Assembly: GCA_937900285.1 (NCBI GenBank)
Contig: CALCEM010000072.1
Coordinates: 1-36,869, forward strand
DNA from: an uncultured Fretibacterium sp.
GTDB lineage: Bacteria; Synergistota; Synergistia; Synergistales; Aminobacteriaceae
Length of the DNA: 36,869 nt
Direction of reading: 5' to 3'
In this document: in pieces, positions 16,346 through 25,153 of the stretch
Layout of the letters: the number at the start of each line of letters is the position of its first letter
How positions within the stretch are numbered: the first letter of the stretch is position 1
Position numbers and translations under genes: made by a program
The notes under the pieces: model-generated
The model's database searches: none
What the model saw: the letters and a program-made list of their open reading frames with translations, nothing else
What the model was told of the DNA's origin: nothing

Positions 16346-17266
16346 ATGCCAAAAATCAAAGTAGTAACGGATGCGATGGTCGAGCGTGCTAATTTTATAG
16401 GTCAGAACGCTGAAATAATTTTAGAAAATCAGAATAACGTGACAAATATTTTTAAAAATCTCGGAAGGGGTTTCAGCGGAAAAATTCCATCTTTAATGAC
16501 GCAGCACATGTTAGCGATGGATTCGGAATATAAAAACATGAACGGGATTTTAAGTAATTATAAAAATTTTCTTGAGGATGCTGCTCAAAAATACGAGTGG
16601 ACGGAAGAAGAATTAACGAAATTTGCGCAGTCATTAGCGGGATCGAACACTGCAACGGGCAATAATGATAATAATAATTTAAATTATTCAAACAGCACTG
16701 AAACAAGTAATGATGGTAATAATTTTCAAGCTGATCAAAATACTGAGCAAAATAATTCAACTTCTGAAAATTCTGCACCTTCAACGCCTGTAAATAATAA
16801 TGGAGGTTGGGACGCTTCAGGAGGTTGGGATACTGTTGGGGATAGTTTTCCGCATAATCCGCCCGATTTAAATTCAATTTATTACGACGGAAGCAATCCT
16901 GAAGGCAAACAACTTGCATATCATAAGAGGGGCGATCACGGAGTAAATAGCATTGATTGTTGTTTTTACGCGAGGTCTAGAGCTATGGAGGTAAGAGGGT
17001 GGACTAAAACGTATGGAACTTATACGACGACCGATGATCTTAACGCCATAAAAAATGGTGATCGTGTTGTACGTTTTGATAAAGCAAATGGCGGGATGCA
17101 TTTTGTATATGTTGAGGCGTATGACCCTAACACTGACACCGTATATTTTTCGGATGCAAATATGGGAGGTTCTCCAGCTACAGACGGCAGGCTTCAGAGC
17201 GTAAATTTTAACGAGTTCTCAAAATACATCAGCAATGCGAAGGGCGTATATGTAGAAATTCCGTAA
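16346..17266 (+). CDS. WXG-like protein fused to a CHAP-like cysteine hydrolase domain (candidate secreted effector or wall hydrolase)
   Basis: 306 residues in three parts: an N-terminal helical hairpin (1-95) with GFSGK in the turn position, an Asn/Ser-rich linker (about 100-155), and a C-terminal domain (about 165-306). The last has C206 in DCCFYARSRAME, H252 in GGMHFVYVEAYD and SDAN (269-272). The Cys-His-Asn/Asp order and local pattern match CHAP amidase/endopeptidase domains that cut peptidoglycan. GGGAGG precedes the ATG. S. aureus T7SS uses a CHAP hydrolase (EssH), and polymorphic toxins fuse WXG or LXG heads to enzymes, so this could open the wall for the machine or be an antibacterial effector. 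No obvious immunity gene follows. The CHAP call is by motif only. Confidence 0.8.
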   Translation: MPKIKVVTDAMVERANFIGQNAEIILENQNNVTNIFKNLGRGFSGKIPSLMTQHMLAMDSEYKNMNGILSNYKNFLEDAAQKYEWTEEELTKFAQSLAGSNTATGNNDNNNLNYSNSTETSNDGNNFQADQNTEQNNSTSENSAPSTPVNNNGGWDASGGWDTVGDSFPHNPPDLNSIYYDGSNPEGKQLAYHKRGDHGVNSIDCCFYARSRAMEVRGWTKTYGTYTTTDDLNAIKNGDRVVRFDKANGGMHFVYVEAYDPNTDTVYFSDANMGGSPATDGRLQSVNFNEFSKYISNAKGVYVEIP

Positions 17267-17306
17267 ATTGAAAATAAATGTAAACATGTAAACGAGGTAA
17301 AAAATT

Positions 17307-18311
17307 ATGTCAGAAAATTTAATTATTTTTGATGAGCAGTACGTAGCAGAACAAATAAAACGAATTAGCCAAGCTCAAAAATTAGTTGAAGAGGCTTTAA
17401 ATATTATCAGGAAGGCTAATCAGCATAAAACTTGGCAATGCGAAGAACGTTACAAAATAGATGAAAGCATGAATATTCTTTCAAACAGATTAAACCGGGT
17501 TAATATGGGAATTATCAGGACAGCGAACGCGCTCGGAAGAGGTTTTAAAAGTTTTTTGGAACTTGAAAGCAGATCAGAAACACAGGCACAAACGTTGTCA
17601 AATAATTTAGTAAATAATAACGGTTTTCAAGCTACGAATTATAAACGCGAAACAGATGCAAAAATAATAAATGTTCCAGTTACTCAAGTTCCGATTTCTT
17701 CAGATTCTTTTGAAGCTAAAGCCGGCGTAAAAAAATTTATGAGGGACGCAATACAAGGCAGTGTATCATTTATAACAACAATAGCAGGGGCTGTCGGTAA
17801 TGGTGTTAATAAAGCTGCAGAAGGTTTTTTAACGGACGTAAAGGAAGCTTTTATTGAGCCTGCTGTAAATATTTTTAAAGCTAGTTATTCATTACTTCCA
17901 TCACTCAAAGAACCTCCATATGATGACACAGCAGAAGCCCTTTTGAGTATAGCTTCAAATTCAGTCAGTCTTATAGGTACAACTTTAACACTTGGAGGGG
18001 GACTCGCAGACAGAGGTATAAAAGGTCAATTAAATAATTTGAGTGAAAATACAATGAACATAGCCGATAAGTATAGCAATGTAAGCACTATATATGGAAT
18101 TGGTGAAAACATCGGCCAAGCTGTGAAAAATCCAAACCAGTCAGAAGATTCCGCTAATAAAATTATGGAAATGCTGGCTGAAGAGTTAGTGCCGTTTGGA
18201 CTTGATAAGACTTTATTTTATGGAATAGAAGGAATACAAGAAGGTGCTAAGGCTGGGGCGGAGACATCTAAATATATTTCTGATTTCATATGTAATTTTC
18301 TTGGATTATGA
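17307..18311 (+). CDS. WXG/LXG-like head with glycine-rich hydrophobic C-terminal region
   Basis: 334 residues. The first 110 are helical with T42-W43-Q44-C45 at the turn, like a WXG domain without the Gly. The remaining part has amphipathic or hydrophobic stretches rich in Gly, Ala and Ser (about 150-175 SVSFITTIAGAVGNGVNKAA, about 215-235 IASNSVSLIGTTLTLGGGLA). No enzyme motif is seen. No signal peptide is present, which fits a type VII substrate. AACGAGGTAAAAAATT before the ATG holds a GAGG site. The last codons overlap the PP2C gene by 4 bp (ATGA). It may be a membrane-inserting effector or a structural component; both are inference. Confidence 0.75.
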   Translation: MSENLIIFDEQYVAEQIKRISQAQKLVEEALNIIRKANQHKTWQCEERYKIDESMNILSNRLNRVNMGIIRTANALGRGFKSFLELESRSETQAQTLSNNLVNNNGFQATNYKRETDAKIINVPVTQVPISSDSFEAKAGVKKFMRDAIQGSVSFITTIAGAVGNGVNKAAEGFLTDVKEAFIEPAVNIFKASYSLLPSLKEPPYDDTAEALLSIASNSVSLIGTTLTLGGGLADRGIKGQLNNLSENTMNIADKYSNVSTIYGIGENIGQAVKNPNQSEDSANKIMEMLAEELVPFGLDKTLFYGIEGIQEGAKAGAETSKYISDFICNFLGL

Positions 18312-19129
18312 GCGCAAATTATAAAAATATTGAATTTTCATGTTGTTCTGAAGCTGGATTAATTCGCCCAAACAACGAAGATAATTTTTATTGCGACGGG
18401 TTAATTTTAGGTGCGCCAGATAAAAATAAAAATTTTTTCACAAATTCTGTTACTGAAATTCCTTGTATTTTTGCTGTATGTGATGGAATGGGCGGAGAAT
18501 CTTGCGGAGAATTAGCTTCAATGACGGCAGTAAATATTTTAAGCGAGCACGCCAATAAAATTAAATTCGCAAAATCAAATAAATTAATTGATGAAGCTGT
18601 ACAAGATTTTATATCAGATGCAAATAAAGAAATTTGTAAAATTATGCGCTCGCGTTCTTTTCGTATGGGTTGCACGTTAGCTCTGATTGTTATTTCTGAA
18701 AATTTTATACACGCCTATAACATTGGGGATTCAAGAATTTATAAATTTCAGGATAAAAAATTATTTCAAATATCAGAGGATCATACAATTGCAGCCCAAA
18801 AAATAAAAATGGGTTTAATTAATTCAGAAAATGCACGACACGACAAGACCAGGCATACTTTAACGCGCTGTTTAGGAGTTTTTGAGGATGAAATGATTTT
18901 AACGCCGTATATAGCTCCAATATTCAAAGCCGGAAAAAATTTAAAATTACTGATTTGTTCAGACGGCTTAACGGAAATGCTAACGGACGAAGAAATAAAA
19001 AATATCATGCTCAAAAATCAAAATACTTCACCAGCTTCAACAGTAAATGAACTCATCGAACACGCTTTAAATAATGGTGGCCGGGACAATATAACTTGTA
19101 TTGTTATTAATTTTTGCGAGGAAAAATAA
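18308..19129 (+). CDS. PP2C-family Ser/Thr protein phosphatase (PrpC/Stp type)
   Basis: Cytosolic Mn/Mg-dependent phosphatase of 273 residues that should reverse phosphorylation by the kinase encoded next. All core motifs are present: RPNNEDN (E24, D25), VCDGMGG (D59, G60), GDSR (D141), SDGLTE (D219) and GGRDN (D260). The start ATG overlaps the stop of the preceding gene (ATGA). The kinase begins 1 bp after its stop. A PP2C-kinase pair beside an FHA-bearing EssC suggests phospho-control of the secretion machine. Confidence 0.95.
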   Translation: MSANYKNIEFSCCSEAGLIRPNNEDNFYCDGLILGAPDKNKNFFTNSVTEIPCIFAVCDGMGGESCGELASMTAVNILSEHANKIKFAKSNKLIDEAVQDFISDANKEICKIMRSRSFRMGCTLALIVISENFIHAYNIGDSRIYKFQDKKLFQISEDHTIAAQKIKMGLINSENARHDKTRHTLTRCLGVFEDEMILTPYIAPIFKAGKNLKLLICSDGLTEMLTDEEIKNIMLKNQNTSPASTVNELIEHALNNGGRDNITCIVINFCEEK

Positions 19130-19130
19130 A

Positions 19131-21080
19131 ATGACTGACATAAAAAAATATGAACCTCTTTGGGGATCATGGTACGTTGACGAAAAATTAGGCGAAGGCT
19201 CTTTCGGAAAGGTTTATAAAGTCCATAAAGAAGAATTCGGAAAAATTTACGAAGCTGCAGTAAAAATAATTTCTATTCCCCAAAGTGAAGCGGATATTAT
19301 TCAGGCTAAAAGCGAAGGTTTAAACGATGAATCGGCTCGCAGTTATTTTCAGGCATTCGTAACGGACATAATTCAGGAAATTGATTTAATGAGTGCTTTT
19401 CGCGGTAATACAAATATAGTTTCGCTGGAAGATCATAAAGTCATCGAAAAATCCGGCGAAATAGGTTGGGACATTCTTATACGAATGGAATTATTAAACA
19501 CTCTTTCAAGTTACGTGACTCAAAAGCCAATGACTGAAGCTGAAGTGTTAAAGCTCGGTATAAATATTTGTCAAGCTCTCGAACTTTGCGCTAAACATAA
19601 CACGATACATCGCGATATAAAGCCAGATAATATTTATATTTCTCAATATGGCGATTATAAGCTTGGTGATTTTGGTATAGCTCGGCAGATTGAGCGCACA
19701 ATGTCCGGGTTATCGAAAAAGGGTACATATCAATACATGGCACCGGAAGTTTTTAAGGGTGAAGAATATGGAGCTTCAGTTGATACGTATTCGCTTGGAA
19801 TAGTTATGTATCGTTTTTTAAATAAAAATCGCGGGCCGTTTATGCCGGAATTTCCAAAACCTATAACGCCCAATGATCGAGAAAATTCTTTAAGAATGCG
19901 AATGAGCGGAGAAATTTTGCCGTCAATTAAAAATATAAATCCGGAATTAAATAATATTGTTCTGAAAGCTTGTGCATATGACAGGAATAAACGTTTTAAA
20001 GATGCTTCGGAAATGAAAAAAGCTCTTGAATCTCTTGATGTCAAAAATATTTCAAGTTCGCCAATTATTGAATATTCTGAAATAAATAAACAAGATAATA
20101 ATAATACTGAAACTGAAGACGGAACTAATTTTATGGGCTTTGAACGCGATGAGACTGAAGAAGAGACTAAAATTATTTTTTCGCAAGTCAACAATAAAAT
20201 TTTTGAAGTTCACGAGCCAAAAGAACCGGCCATGACGATCCCGGAAAAATTAATAAATAAATTATCGATATTCAACGCAGTATTTTTTGTGCTTTTGTCC
20301 GGCCTTACATTTTTGAGCAGATATAAAACTGATATTTTTACGTTTATTCCGTTATATATATTTTGCGTCAGTGAAAGTATTTTCAAGTTCAGAAATAAAA
20401 TTTTAAATTATATTTTTTTGTTGTATTTAATAATTTATTTGTTATTCAGCATATTAATAAATTTCAGGTTATTTGATTATCAATTTTTAATTTTCGCGTT
20501 GAGTTTTTTAGCGATAATTTCATCGAGTGCGAACAGAAAAATATTTCAAATTGTGTTATGTGTATCGCTTGTAATTATTTCGATAATATTGGGCGTACTA
20601 GTTTTAAAAATAAATTCTTCGACACATTACACGTATGTAGCTGGAGCGGTGGGGATACCGTTTATAATTTTATTAAATTCTCCGGTGAGTTTATTATTTG
20701 GCGGTTCAGAAAATATTAATATTGAAACTTCATCGATAAAAAATAATTTAGGATTCAGCTTATTAATTTCATTGCAATTTTTCACGGCGATAATTTTTTT
20801 AATTTACCTAGTGAGCAGGAATCAATTATTTTATTTTATGGTCAGCGCGAATTTTCCGGGCATATTATCCGAGCGTTTTATATATTTCAAAAATGGGAAT
20901 GTGTTGGGAATTATTTTGCAAATTTTTCAGAGTGTAGCATTTATATTCATGTTATTAATTTCTGCGGTGTCATTAATTCCGAAACATTTAAATTATGCAT
21001 TTCATAACGAACGAAAAATTATTTTATTAGTTGCATTAATGCTTGTTGTAGAGCTGGTTATTTTATTTTTAATTTCGTGA
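19131..21080 (+). CDS. Membrane Ser/Thr protein kinase
   Basis: 649 residues: a cytosolic Hanks-type kinase domain (about 10-305) with GEGSFG (21-26), catalytic K45, HRD at 160-162, DFG at 180-182 and MAPEVF. All are intact, so it should be active. An acidic Asn/Glu-rich linker (about 310-370) is followed by a C-terminal half with about eight hydrophobic segments (about 376-649) and no recognisable sensor domain. I start at 19131 because GAGG (19118..19121) is 9 bp upstream; an upstream start would lie inside the phosphatase gene. T7SSb systems contain the EssB pseudokinase, but this one keeps its catalytic residues and has several membrane spans, so it is not a plain EssB. Confidence 0.94.
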   Translation: MTDIKKYEPLWGSWYVDEKLGEGSFGKVYKVHKEEFGKIYEAAVKIISIPQSEADIIQAKSEGLNDESARSYFQAFVTDIIQEIDLMSAFRGNTNIVSLEDHKVIEKSGEIGWDILIRMELLNTLSSYVTQKPMTEAEVLKLGINICQALELCAKHNTIHRDIKPDNIYISQYGDYKLGDFGIARQIERTMSGLSKKGTYQYMAPEVFKGEEYGASVDTYSLGIVMYRFLNKNRGPFMPEFPKPITPNDRENSLRMRMSGEILPSIKNINPELNNIVLKACAYDRNKRFKDASEMKKALESLDVKNISSSPIIEYSEINKQDNNNTETEDGTNFMGFERDETEEETKIIFSQVNNKIFEVHEPKEPAMTIPEKLINKLSIFNAVFFVLLSGLTFLSRYKTDIFTFIPLYIFCVSESIFKFRNKILNYIFLLYLIIYLLFSILINFRLFDYQFLIFALSFLAIISSSANRKIFQIVLCVSLVIISIILGVLVLKINSSTHYTYVAGAVGIPFIILLNSPVSLLFGGSENINIETSSIKNNLGFSLLISLQFFTAIIFLIYLVSRNQLFYFMVSANFPGILSERFIYFKNGNVLGIILQIFQSVAFIFMLLISAVSLIPKHLNYAFHNERKIILLVALMLVVELVILFLIS

Positions 21081-21157
21081 AAAAGTTAATTTATATCTGG
21101 AATTTACCGGAATAAATTTAATTTTTTAATTATTTTAATTATGGAGGTTTTGTATTA

Positions 21158-24064
21158 ATGAGAAGGTTTATTAAAAGTTTTGCGTTAATGTTATGCGCGT
21201 TGTTATTTTTGTTTATTAGTTGTGCGTCATGGGCTGATGTAGCTATTAATGAGACGAATTTCCCGGATGAAAATTTCCGCGCGTATGTAAGTAACAATTG
21301 CGACACTGATGGCGATGGATATTTGAGCGATGAGGAAATATCAGATGCTACGTATATCAATGTGTACAATAAAAATATTGAATCGCTAAAAGGTGTTGAG
21401 TATTTTGTTTATCTTGAGGAATTATACTGCGGTAGTAATAATCTCATTACACTAGATTTAAGTAAGAATACGGCTCTCACTGATTTATATTGCTATGACA
21501 ATCAACTTACCACATTAAATTTGAGCAATAATACAGCTCTTACTGATTTACGTTGCTATGACAATCAACTCACAACATTAGACTTGAGCAAGAATACAGC
21601 TCTTACTGATTTAGATTGTGACAGTAATCAGATTACCACATTAGATTTAAGCAAGAATACGGCTCTCACTTATTTAAATTGCTATTACAATCAACTTACA
21701 ACGCTGGATTTAAGCAACAACACAGTTTTAAAAACGAACAATGTTTATGACCAAACCATTAACTTTGATGCTTCAGAATTGATTTATGATGAAAAAAATA
21801 CTCAATATCCGTACTCGCTTAATTTTGATTCTATCAACATAAATTCATCGCAGGTAAGTCGTATTTCAGACTTATTGGCCTTTAATGGCTTAAATAAACT
21901 CGTAACAACATCTATTGATAATAATTATATTTATTTTGAGTCATATCCTGAAGAATTGATATACAATTACAATACACTTTCACCCCAAAATACGAGAATG
22001 TATGTTATTGTAACTTTTGAAATAACGGGCGAAGTTGATGGAATCGAAATAGATAGCACAAATTTTCCTGATAGCGCGTTTAGTACTTACTTAAGCAAAA
22101 ATTTTGATCTAAACGGCGACGGTAAGTTAAGTGAAATTGAAATACGTGAAATAAAAGAAATTATTGTTTACAGCAAAGATATAACTTCATTAAAAGGTAT
22201 AGAATATTTCTCGGCTTTAAAAAATCTTTACTGCCCTTGCAAGAAACTCACTGAATTAGACATAACTAAAAATATTGAGCTTGTCAGTTTAGATTGTAGA
22301 AGCAATGATCTTAAAACTTTGGACGTTAGCAATAATACAGCTCTTACTTATTTAAGTTGCTATGATAATCAACTTACAACGCTGGATCTCAGCAATAATA
22401 CAACTCTTGCTTATTTAGATTGTGAAAATAATCAACTTACAACGCTGAATCTCAGCAATGATATAAATCTTATTTCGTTATGGTGCCGTGGGAATCAAAT
22501 AACAGAGTTAGATCTTAAAAATAATTCATCTCTTACTACTTTACATGCAACTACGGAAATAACAAGCAATGATTTAATTTACACTGGCAATTCTTCATAT
22601 CCTTATGAATTTGATTTAAAATCCATTTATGTAAAAGATTCACAGATGAGTAACGTAAAAAATATTCAAACTAATATCAGTTATATGACAACTTCAACAA
22701 ATGGAACAACCGTATATTTTTCATCAAAACCTGCATATTTATATTATGATTACGATACTCAGGCTAATGTTGATGATCCGTATTTAACTGTTTTGGTAAC
22801 TTTTACCGGCGTAATCGATCAATCTTCAAACTCAAATGCCACAGCTGATGACGATACACCTAATACTAACGACAATAAAAATATTTCGCCAAATAATAAC
22901 AATAATAATAATAATGCCGAAACAATTAATAACGATACCGAAATAAATATAAATACAAATTCTCATGCTTGGCGTTATCAGTTTGATATTCCGGCCGGTT
23001 TATCAAGTGCCATCGCTTCAAAATTCGGGATCGATCCTAGTTTAATTTTTCAATTCTCCGATAGCGAAATAATTTCCGAAAATTGGAATTTAAATACTGA
23101 CGACAACTCCGCTATAAATCAACTCGGCGAACAAGTCACCATAAAATTCCCAATTGTTAAACCCTCAAATACTGGCGTTTACGTCATGAGATATTCTCTC
23201 GAAAATTCTGCGGTCGGAAGCCCTTTAAAAATTCGTGTCGTCTCATCAGCAAATTCCGCCGAACTAAATACAGCCAGCCTCCAAAATATCGAATATGCGT
23301 TTTTTGATGAAAATTTTAACGAGGTTACAAGCGTACCAGAAAACGGAATTATATACGCAACCGTCAAAATGAGCGCAGGCAATACTACTCGCGTAGTAAT
23401 GACAACCGCCAATGAACTCGCAACAGGAACAATAACCCCAGTGCCCCAAGAATTAAGAGCCGACATCATCGAAAATGTTATTAAAACTCTAGCTCCAATA
23501 ATAAGCCTCGATAAAGAAGATATTAATTTCATCGAAGCAAATAATATTTTTGATGCGCGTGAACCATCAGAAAATTTGAAATCTAAAGCTAAAAAAGAAA
23601 ATTACGACATAATAGGCAAATTTAATACTTTATTAGTCGACAAAAGCGGAATTTATATTTTTCATGTAACTTTGTCGGATGACCTCTTTAAACAAATAAA
23701 CGGCGTAAATATGAATGACTTTAAAATTTATTCTGAAGATGTTTCTATTTCTTCTTTACAAACAAGCAGTTTAAATTCAGATTTTAATTTTAATTCCTTT
23801 AATTCATCGTTTATTTTTGGATTATTAAATACTTTTGAATGTTTAACGATGACCGGCAAAAAACTTGAATTCGGCACAAGAGATTTTTTAATGGTGGGCT
23901 TCCTCAATTCCGGTAAACCATTAAGCATTTATATCGCGAGGATTATTATTGCTTTGCTCACCGGCGGATGTAATTCAGGTTTCGGAATAACGGGGCTTAT
24001 TATTGTTACAGTAATAATATTTACATTAGCAAAAATAAAAGCAACACTACACAAAAAAATTTGA
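21158..24064 (+). CDS. Large surface LRR protein with EF-hand-like loops and Synergist-type CTERM anchor
   Basis: 968 residues with a signal peptide (RRFIKSFALMLCALLFLFI, cleavage near SWA-DV). Two similar modules follow. Each starts with a Ca-binding EF-hand/dockerin-like loop (DTDGDGYLSDEE near 48; DLNGDGKLSEIE near 326), then five 21-residue LRRs (86-190; 354-458) of the LxxLxCxxNQLTTLDLSxNTA kind, then a beta-rich cap. An Asn-rich linker (about 560-600) leads to C-terminal domains. The end has GGCNSGFG with Cys938, a hydrophobic helix and a Lys-rich tail, matching the Synergist-type CTERM signal. GGAGG precedes the ATG. It is 77 bp after the kinase, with a terminator behind it. Probably a surface adhesin or recognition protein. 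Confidence 0.9.
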   Translation: MRRFIKSFALMLCALLFLFISCASWADVAINETNFPDENFRAYVSNNCDTDGDGYLSDEEISDATYINVYNKNIESLKGVEYFVYLEELYCGSNNLITLDLSKNTALTDLYCYDNQLTTLNLSNNTALTDLRCYDNQLTTLDLSKNTALTDLDCDSNQITTLDLSKNTALTYLNCYYNQLTTLDLSNNTVLKTNNVYDQTINFDASELIYDEKNTQYPYSLNFDSININSSQVSRISDLLAFNGLNKLVTTSIDNNYIYFESYPEELIYNYNTLSPQNTRMYVIVTFEITGEVDGIEIDSTNFPDSAFSTYLSKNFDLNGDGKLSEIEIREIKEIIVYSKDITSLKGIEYFSALKNLYCPCKKLTELDITKNIELVSLDCRSNDLKTLDVSNNTALTYLSCYDNQLTTLDLSNNTTLAYLDCENNQLTTLNLSNDINLISLWCRGNQITELDLKNNSSLTTLHATTEITSNDLIYTGNSSYPYEFDLKSIYVKDSQMSNVKNIQTNISYMTTSTNGTTVYFSSKPAYLYYDYDTQANVDDPYLTVLVTFTGVIDQSSNSNATADDDTPNTNDNKNISPNNNNNNNNAETINNDTEININTNSHAWRYQFDIPAGLSSAIASKFGIDPSLIFQFSDSEIISENWNLNTDDNSAINQLGEQVTIKFPIVKPSNTGVYVMRYSLENSAVGSPLKIRVVSSANSAELNTASLQNIEYAFFDENFNEVTSVPENGIIYATVKMSAGNTTRVVMTTANELATGTITPVPQELRADIIENVIKTLAPIISLDKEDINFIEANNIFDAREPSENLKSKAKKENYDIIGKFNTLLVDKSGIYIFHVTLSDDLFKQINGVNMNDFKIYSEDVSISSLQTSSLNSDFNFNSFNSSFIFGLLNTFECLTMTGKKLEFGTRDFLMVGFLNSGKPLSIYIARIIIALLTGGCNSGFGITGLIIVTVIIFTLAKIKATLHKKI
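21413..21727 (+). repeat. 63-bp LRR-coding tandem repeats, block 1
   Basis: Five 63-bp units, each encoding a 21-residue LRR. Neighbouring units share long near-identical runs, for example the part encoding CYDNQLTT. Unequal crossover could change the number of repeats. Confidence 0.85.
22217..22531 (+). repeat. 63-bp LRR-coding tandem repeats, block 2
   Basis: Five further 63-bp units in the second module, more diverged at the ends but with central units (encoding CYDNQLTTLDLSNNT) nearly identical to block 1. Recombination between the two blocks could delete the intervening 500 bp. Confidence 0.8.
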
Positions 24065-24133
24065 TGTAATTATAAAAAAACTTTAGGAATGCTCGCATTT
24101 ATTTGCGTATATGAATTATAAAATTTTTAACAA

Positions 24134-24169
24134 GGGCTGCCTCGTTTAATAGCAGTCCCGATTTTTTTA
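24134..24169 (+). terminator. Rho-independent terminator of the type VII-like operon
   Basis: GGGCTGC (24134..24140) pairs with GCAGTCC (24152..24158) to give a 7-bp stem with one G-U pair and an 11-base loop, followed by a run of seven Ts. It lies 70 bp after the LRR gene and before galU, so it closes the long operon. Confidence 0.8.
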
Positions 24170-24210
24170 TATATAATAAATAAAATTTAAAGGAGGCAAA
24201 TTATAAAATC

Positions 24211-25068
24211 ATGTCCGTTTCTAAATGTCTTTTTCCCGTAGCAGGTTTAGGCACAAGATTTTTGCCGGTAACAAAAGAACTCGCTAAAGAAATGCTCCCG
24301 CTCGTCAATAAACCTATAATTTCTTATGGCGTTGAAGAAGCTATTTCATCAGGCTGCAATAATATTATTATGATTTCAGGACGCGCAAAACGTTCAATTG
24401 AAAATTATTTTGACAGATCATTTGAACTCGAAGAATTATTAAAAGCTCGCGGTAAAATGGAACTTTATGAAGAAATGATAAAAATTTCAAATATGGCGGA
24501 AATTTTATTTATTCGTCAGCGCGAACCTTTAGGGCTTGGCCATGCAGTTTTATGCGGTGAACCAGTTTGCAAAAATGAATATTTCGGAGTGATTTTGCCC
24601 GATGATGTTTTTGTGAGTGAAGAGCCTGTAATGTCGCAATTAATAAAAGTTCATGAGAGACTCGGCGGGAGTGTTATCGCTCTTGAATATGTTGAACCTG
24701 AAGATGTTTCACGTTACGGCATCGTTGATTCAAAAGAAATTGAACCGGGCATTCACAAAATTAATGACATGATCGAAAAACCTTCGCTCGAAAAAAGTCC
24801 AAGCCGTTACGCAATAATGGGACGTTATGTTTTATCACCGTTGATATTTCCGATTTTGGCCGGTCAAAACGCTGGCGCTGGCGGAGAAATTCAATTAACT
24901 GACGCATTACGAAAACTTGCAGGAATTGAACCAGTTTACGGAGTTGTTTACAGGGGGCGCAGATTTGACTGCGGAACTCAAAAAGGCTGGCTCGCCGCAA
25001 ATGTAGCTCTCGCTATGGACAACCCGGAATTACGGGAAGTAATTTTAAATATAGTGAACAATAAATAA
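24211..25068 (+). CDS. galU: UTP-glucose-1-phosphate uridylyltransferase
   Basis: Makes UDP-glucose from UTP and glucose-1-phosphate for polysaccharide and lipopolysaccharide precursors, in the cytosol. The 285 residues match the usual length. The nucleotidyltransferase signature AGLGTRFLPVTKELAKEMLP (about 9-28) is intact, followed by GLGHAVLCGEP, ILPDDVF, EKPS and GRRFDCGTQKGWL near the C-terminus. AGGAGG precedes the ATG. The gene stands alone between two terminator-like hairpins, so it is probably its own unit; no sharp promoter was picked out in the short AT-rich gap. Confidence 0.96.
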   Translation: MSVSKCLFPVAGLGTRFLPVTKELAKEMLPLVNKPIISYGVEEAISSGCNNIIMISGRAKRSIENYFDRSFELEELLKARGKMELYEEMIKISNMAEILFIRQREPLGLGHAVLCGEPVCKNEYFGVILPDDVFVSEEPVMSQLIKVHERLGGSVIALEYVEPEDVSRYGIVDSKEIEPGIHKINDMIEKPSLEKSPSRYAIMGRYVLSPLIFPILAGQNAGAGGEIQLTDALRKLAGIEPVYGVVYRGRRFDCGTQKGWLAANVALAMDNPELREVILNIVNNK

Positions 25069-25095
25069 TTTTAATTAAAATATAAATAAAATTTG

Positions 25096-25137
25096 CTCCC
25101 TGTTATTTTAAAATTTATTTTCGCAGGGAGTTTCATT
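25096..25137. terminator. Hairpin between convergent galU and flavodoxin genes
   Basis: CTCCCTG (25096..25102) pairs perfectly with CAGGGAG (25124..25130) over a 21-base loop. T-rich sequence follows on both strands, so it could serve galU from the left and the flavodoxin gene from the right. Confidence 0.6.
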
Positions 25138-25153
25138 ATATTATCCTGTTAAT

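Noticed and set aside
21413..22531. Repeats of 63 bp that might be non-coding satellites
   Set aside because: They are in frame with the LRR pattern of one long protein throughout.
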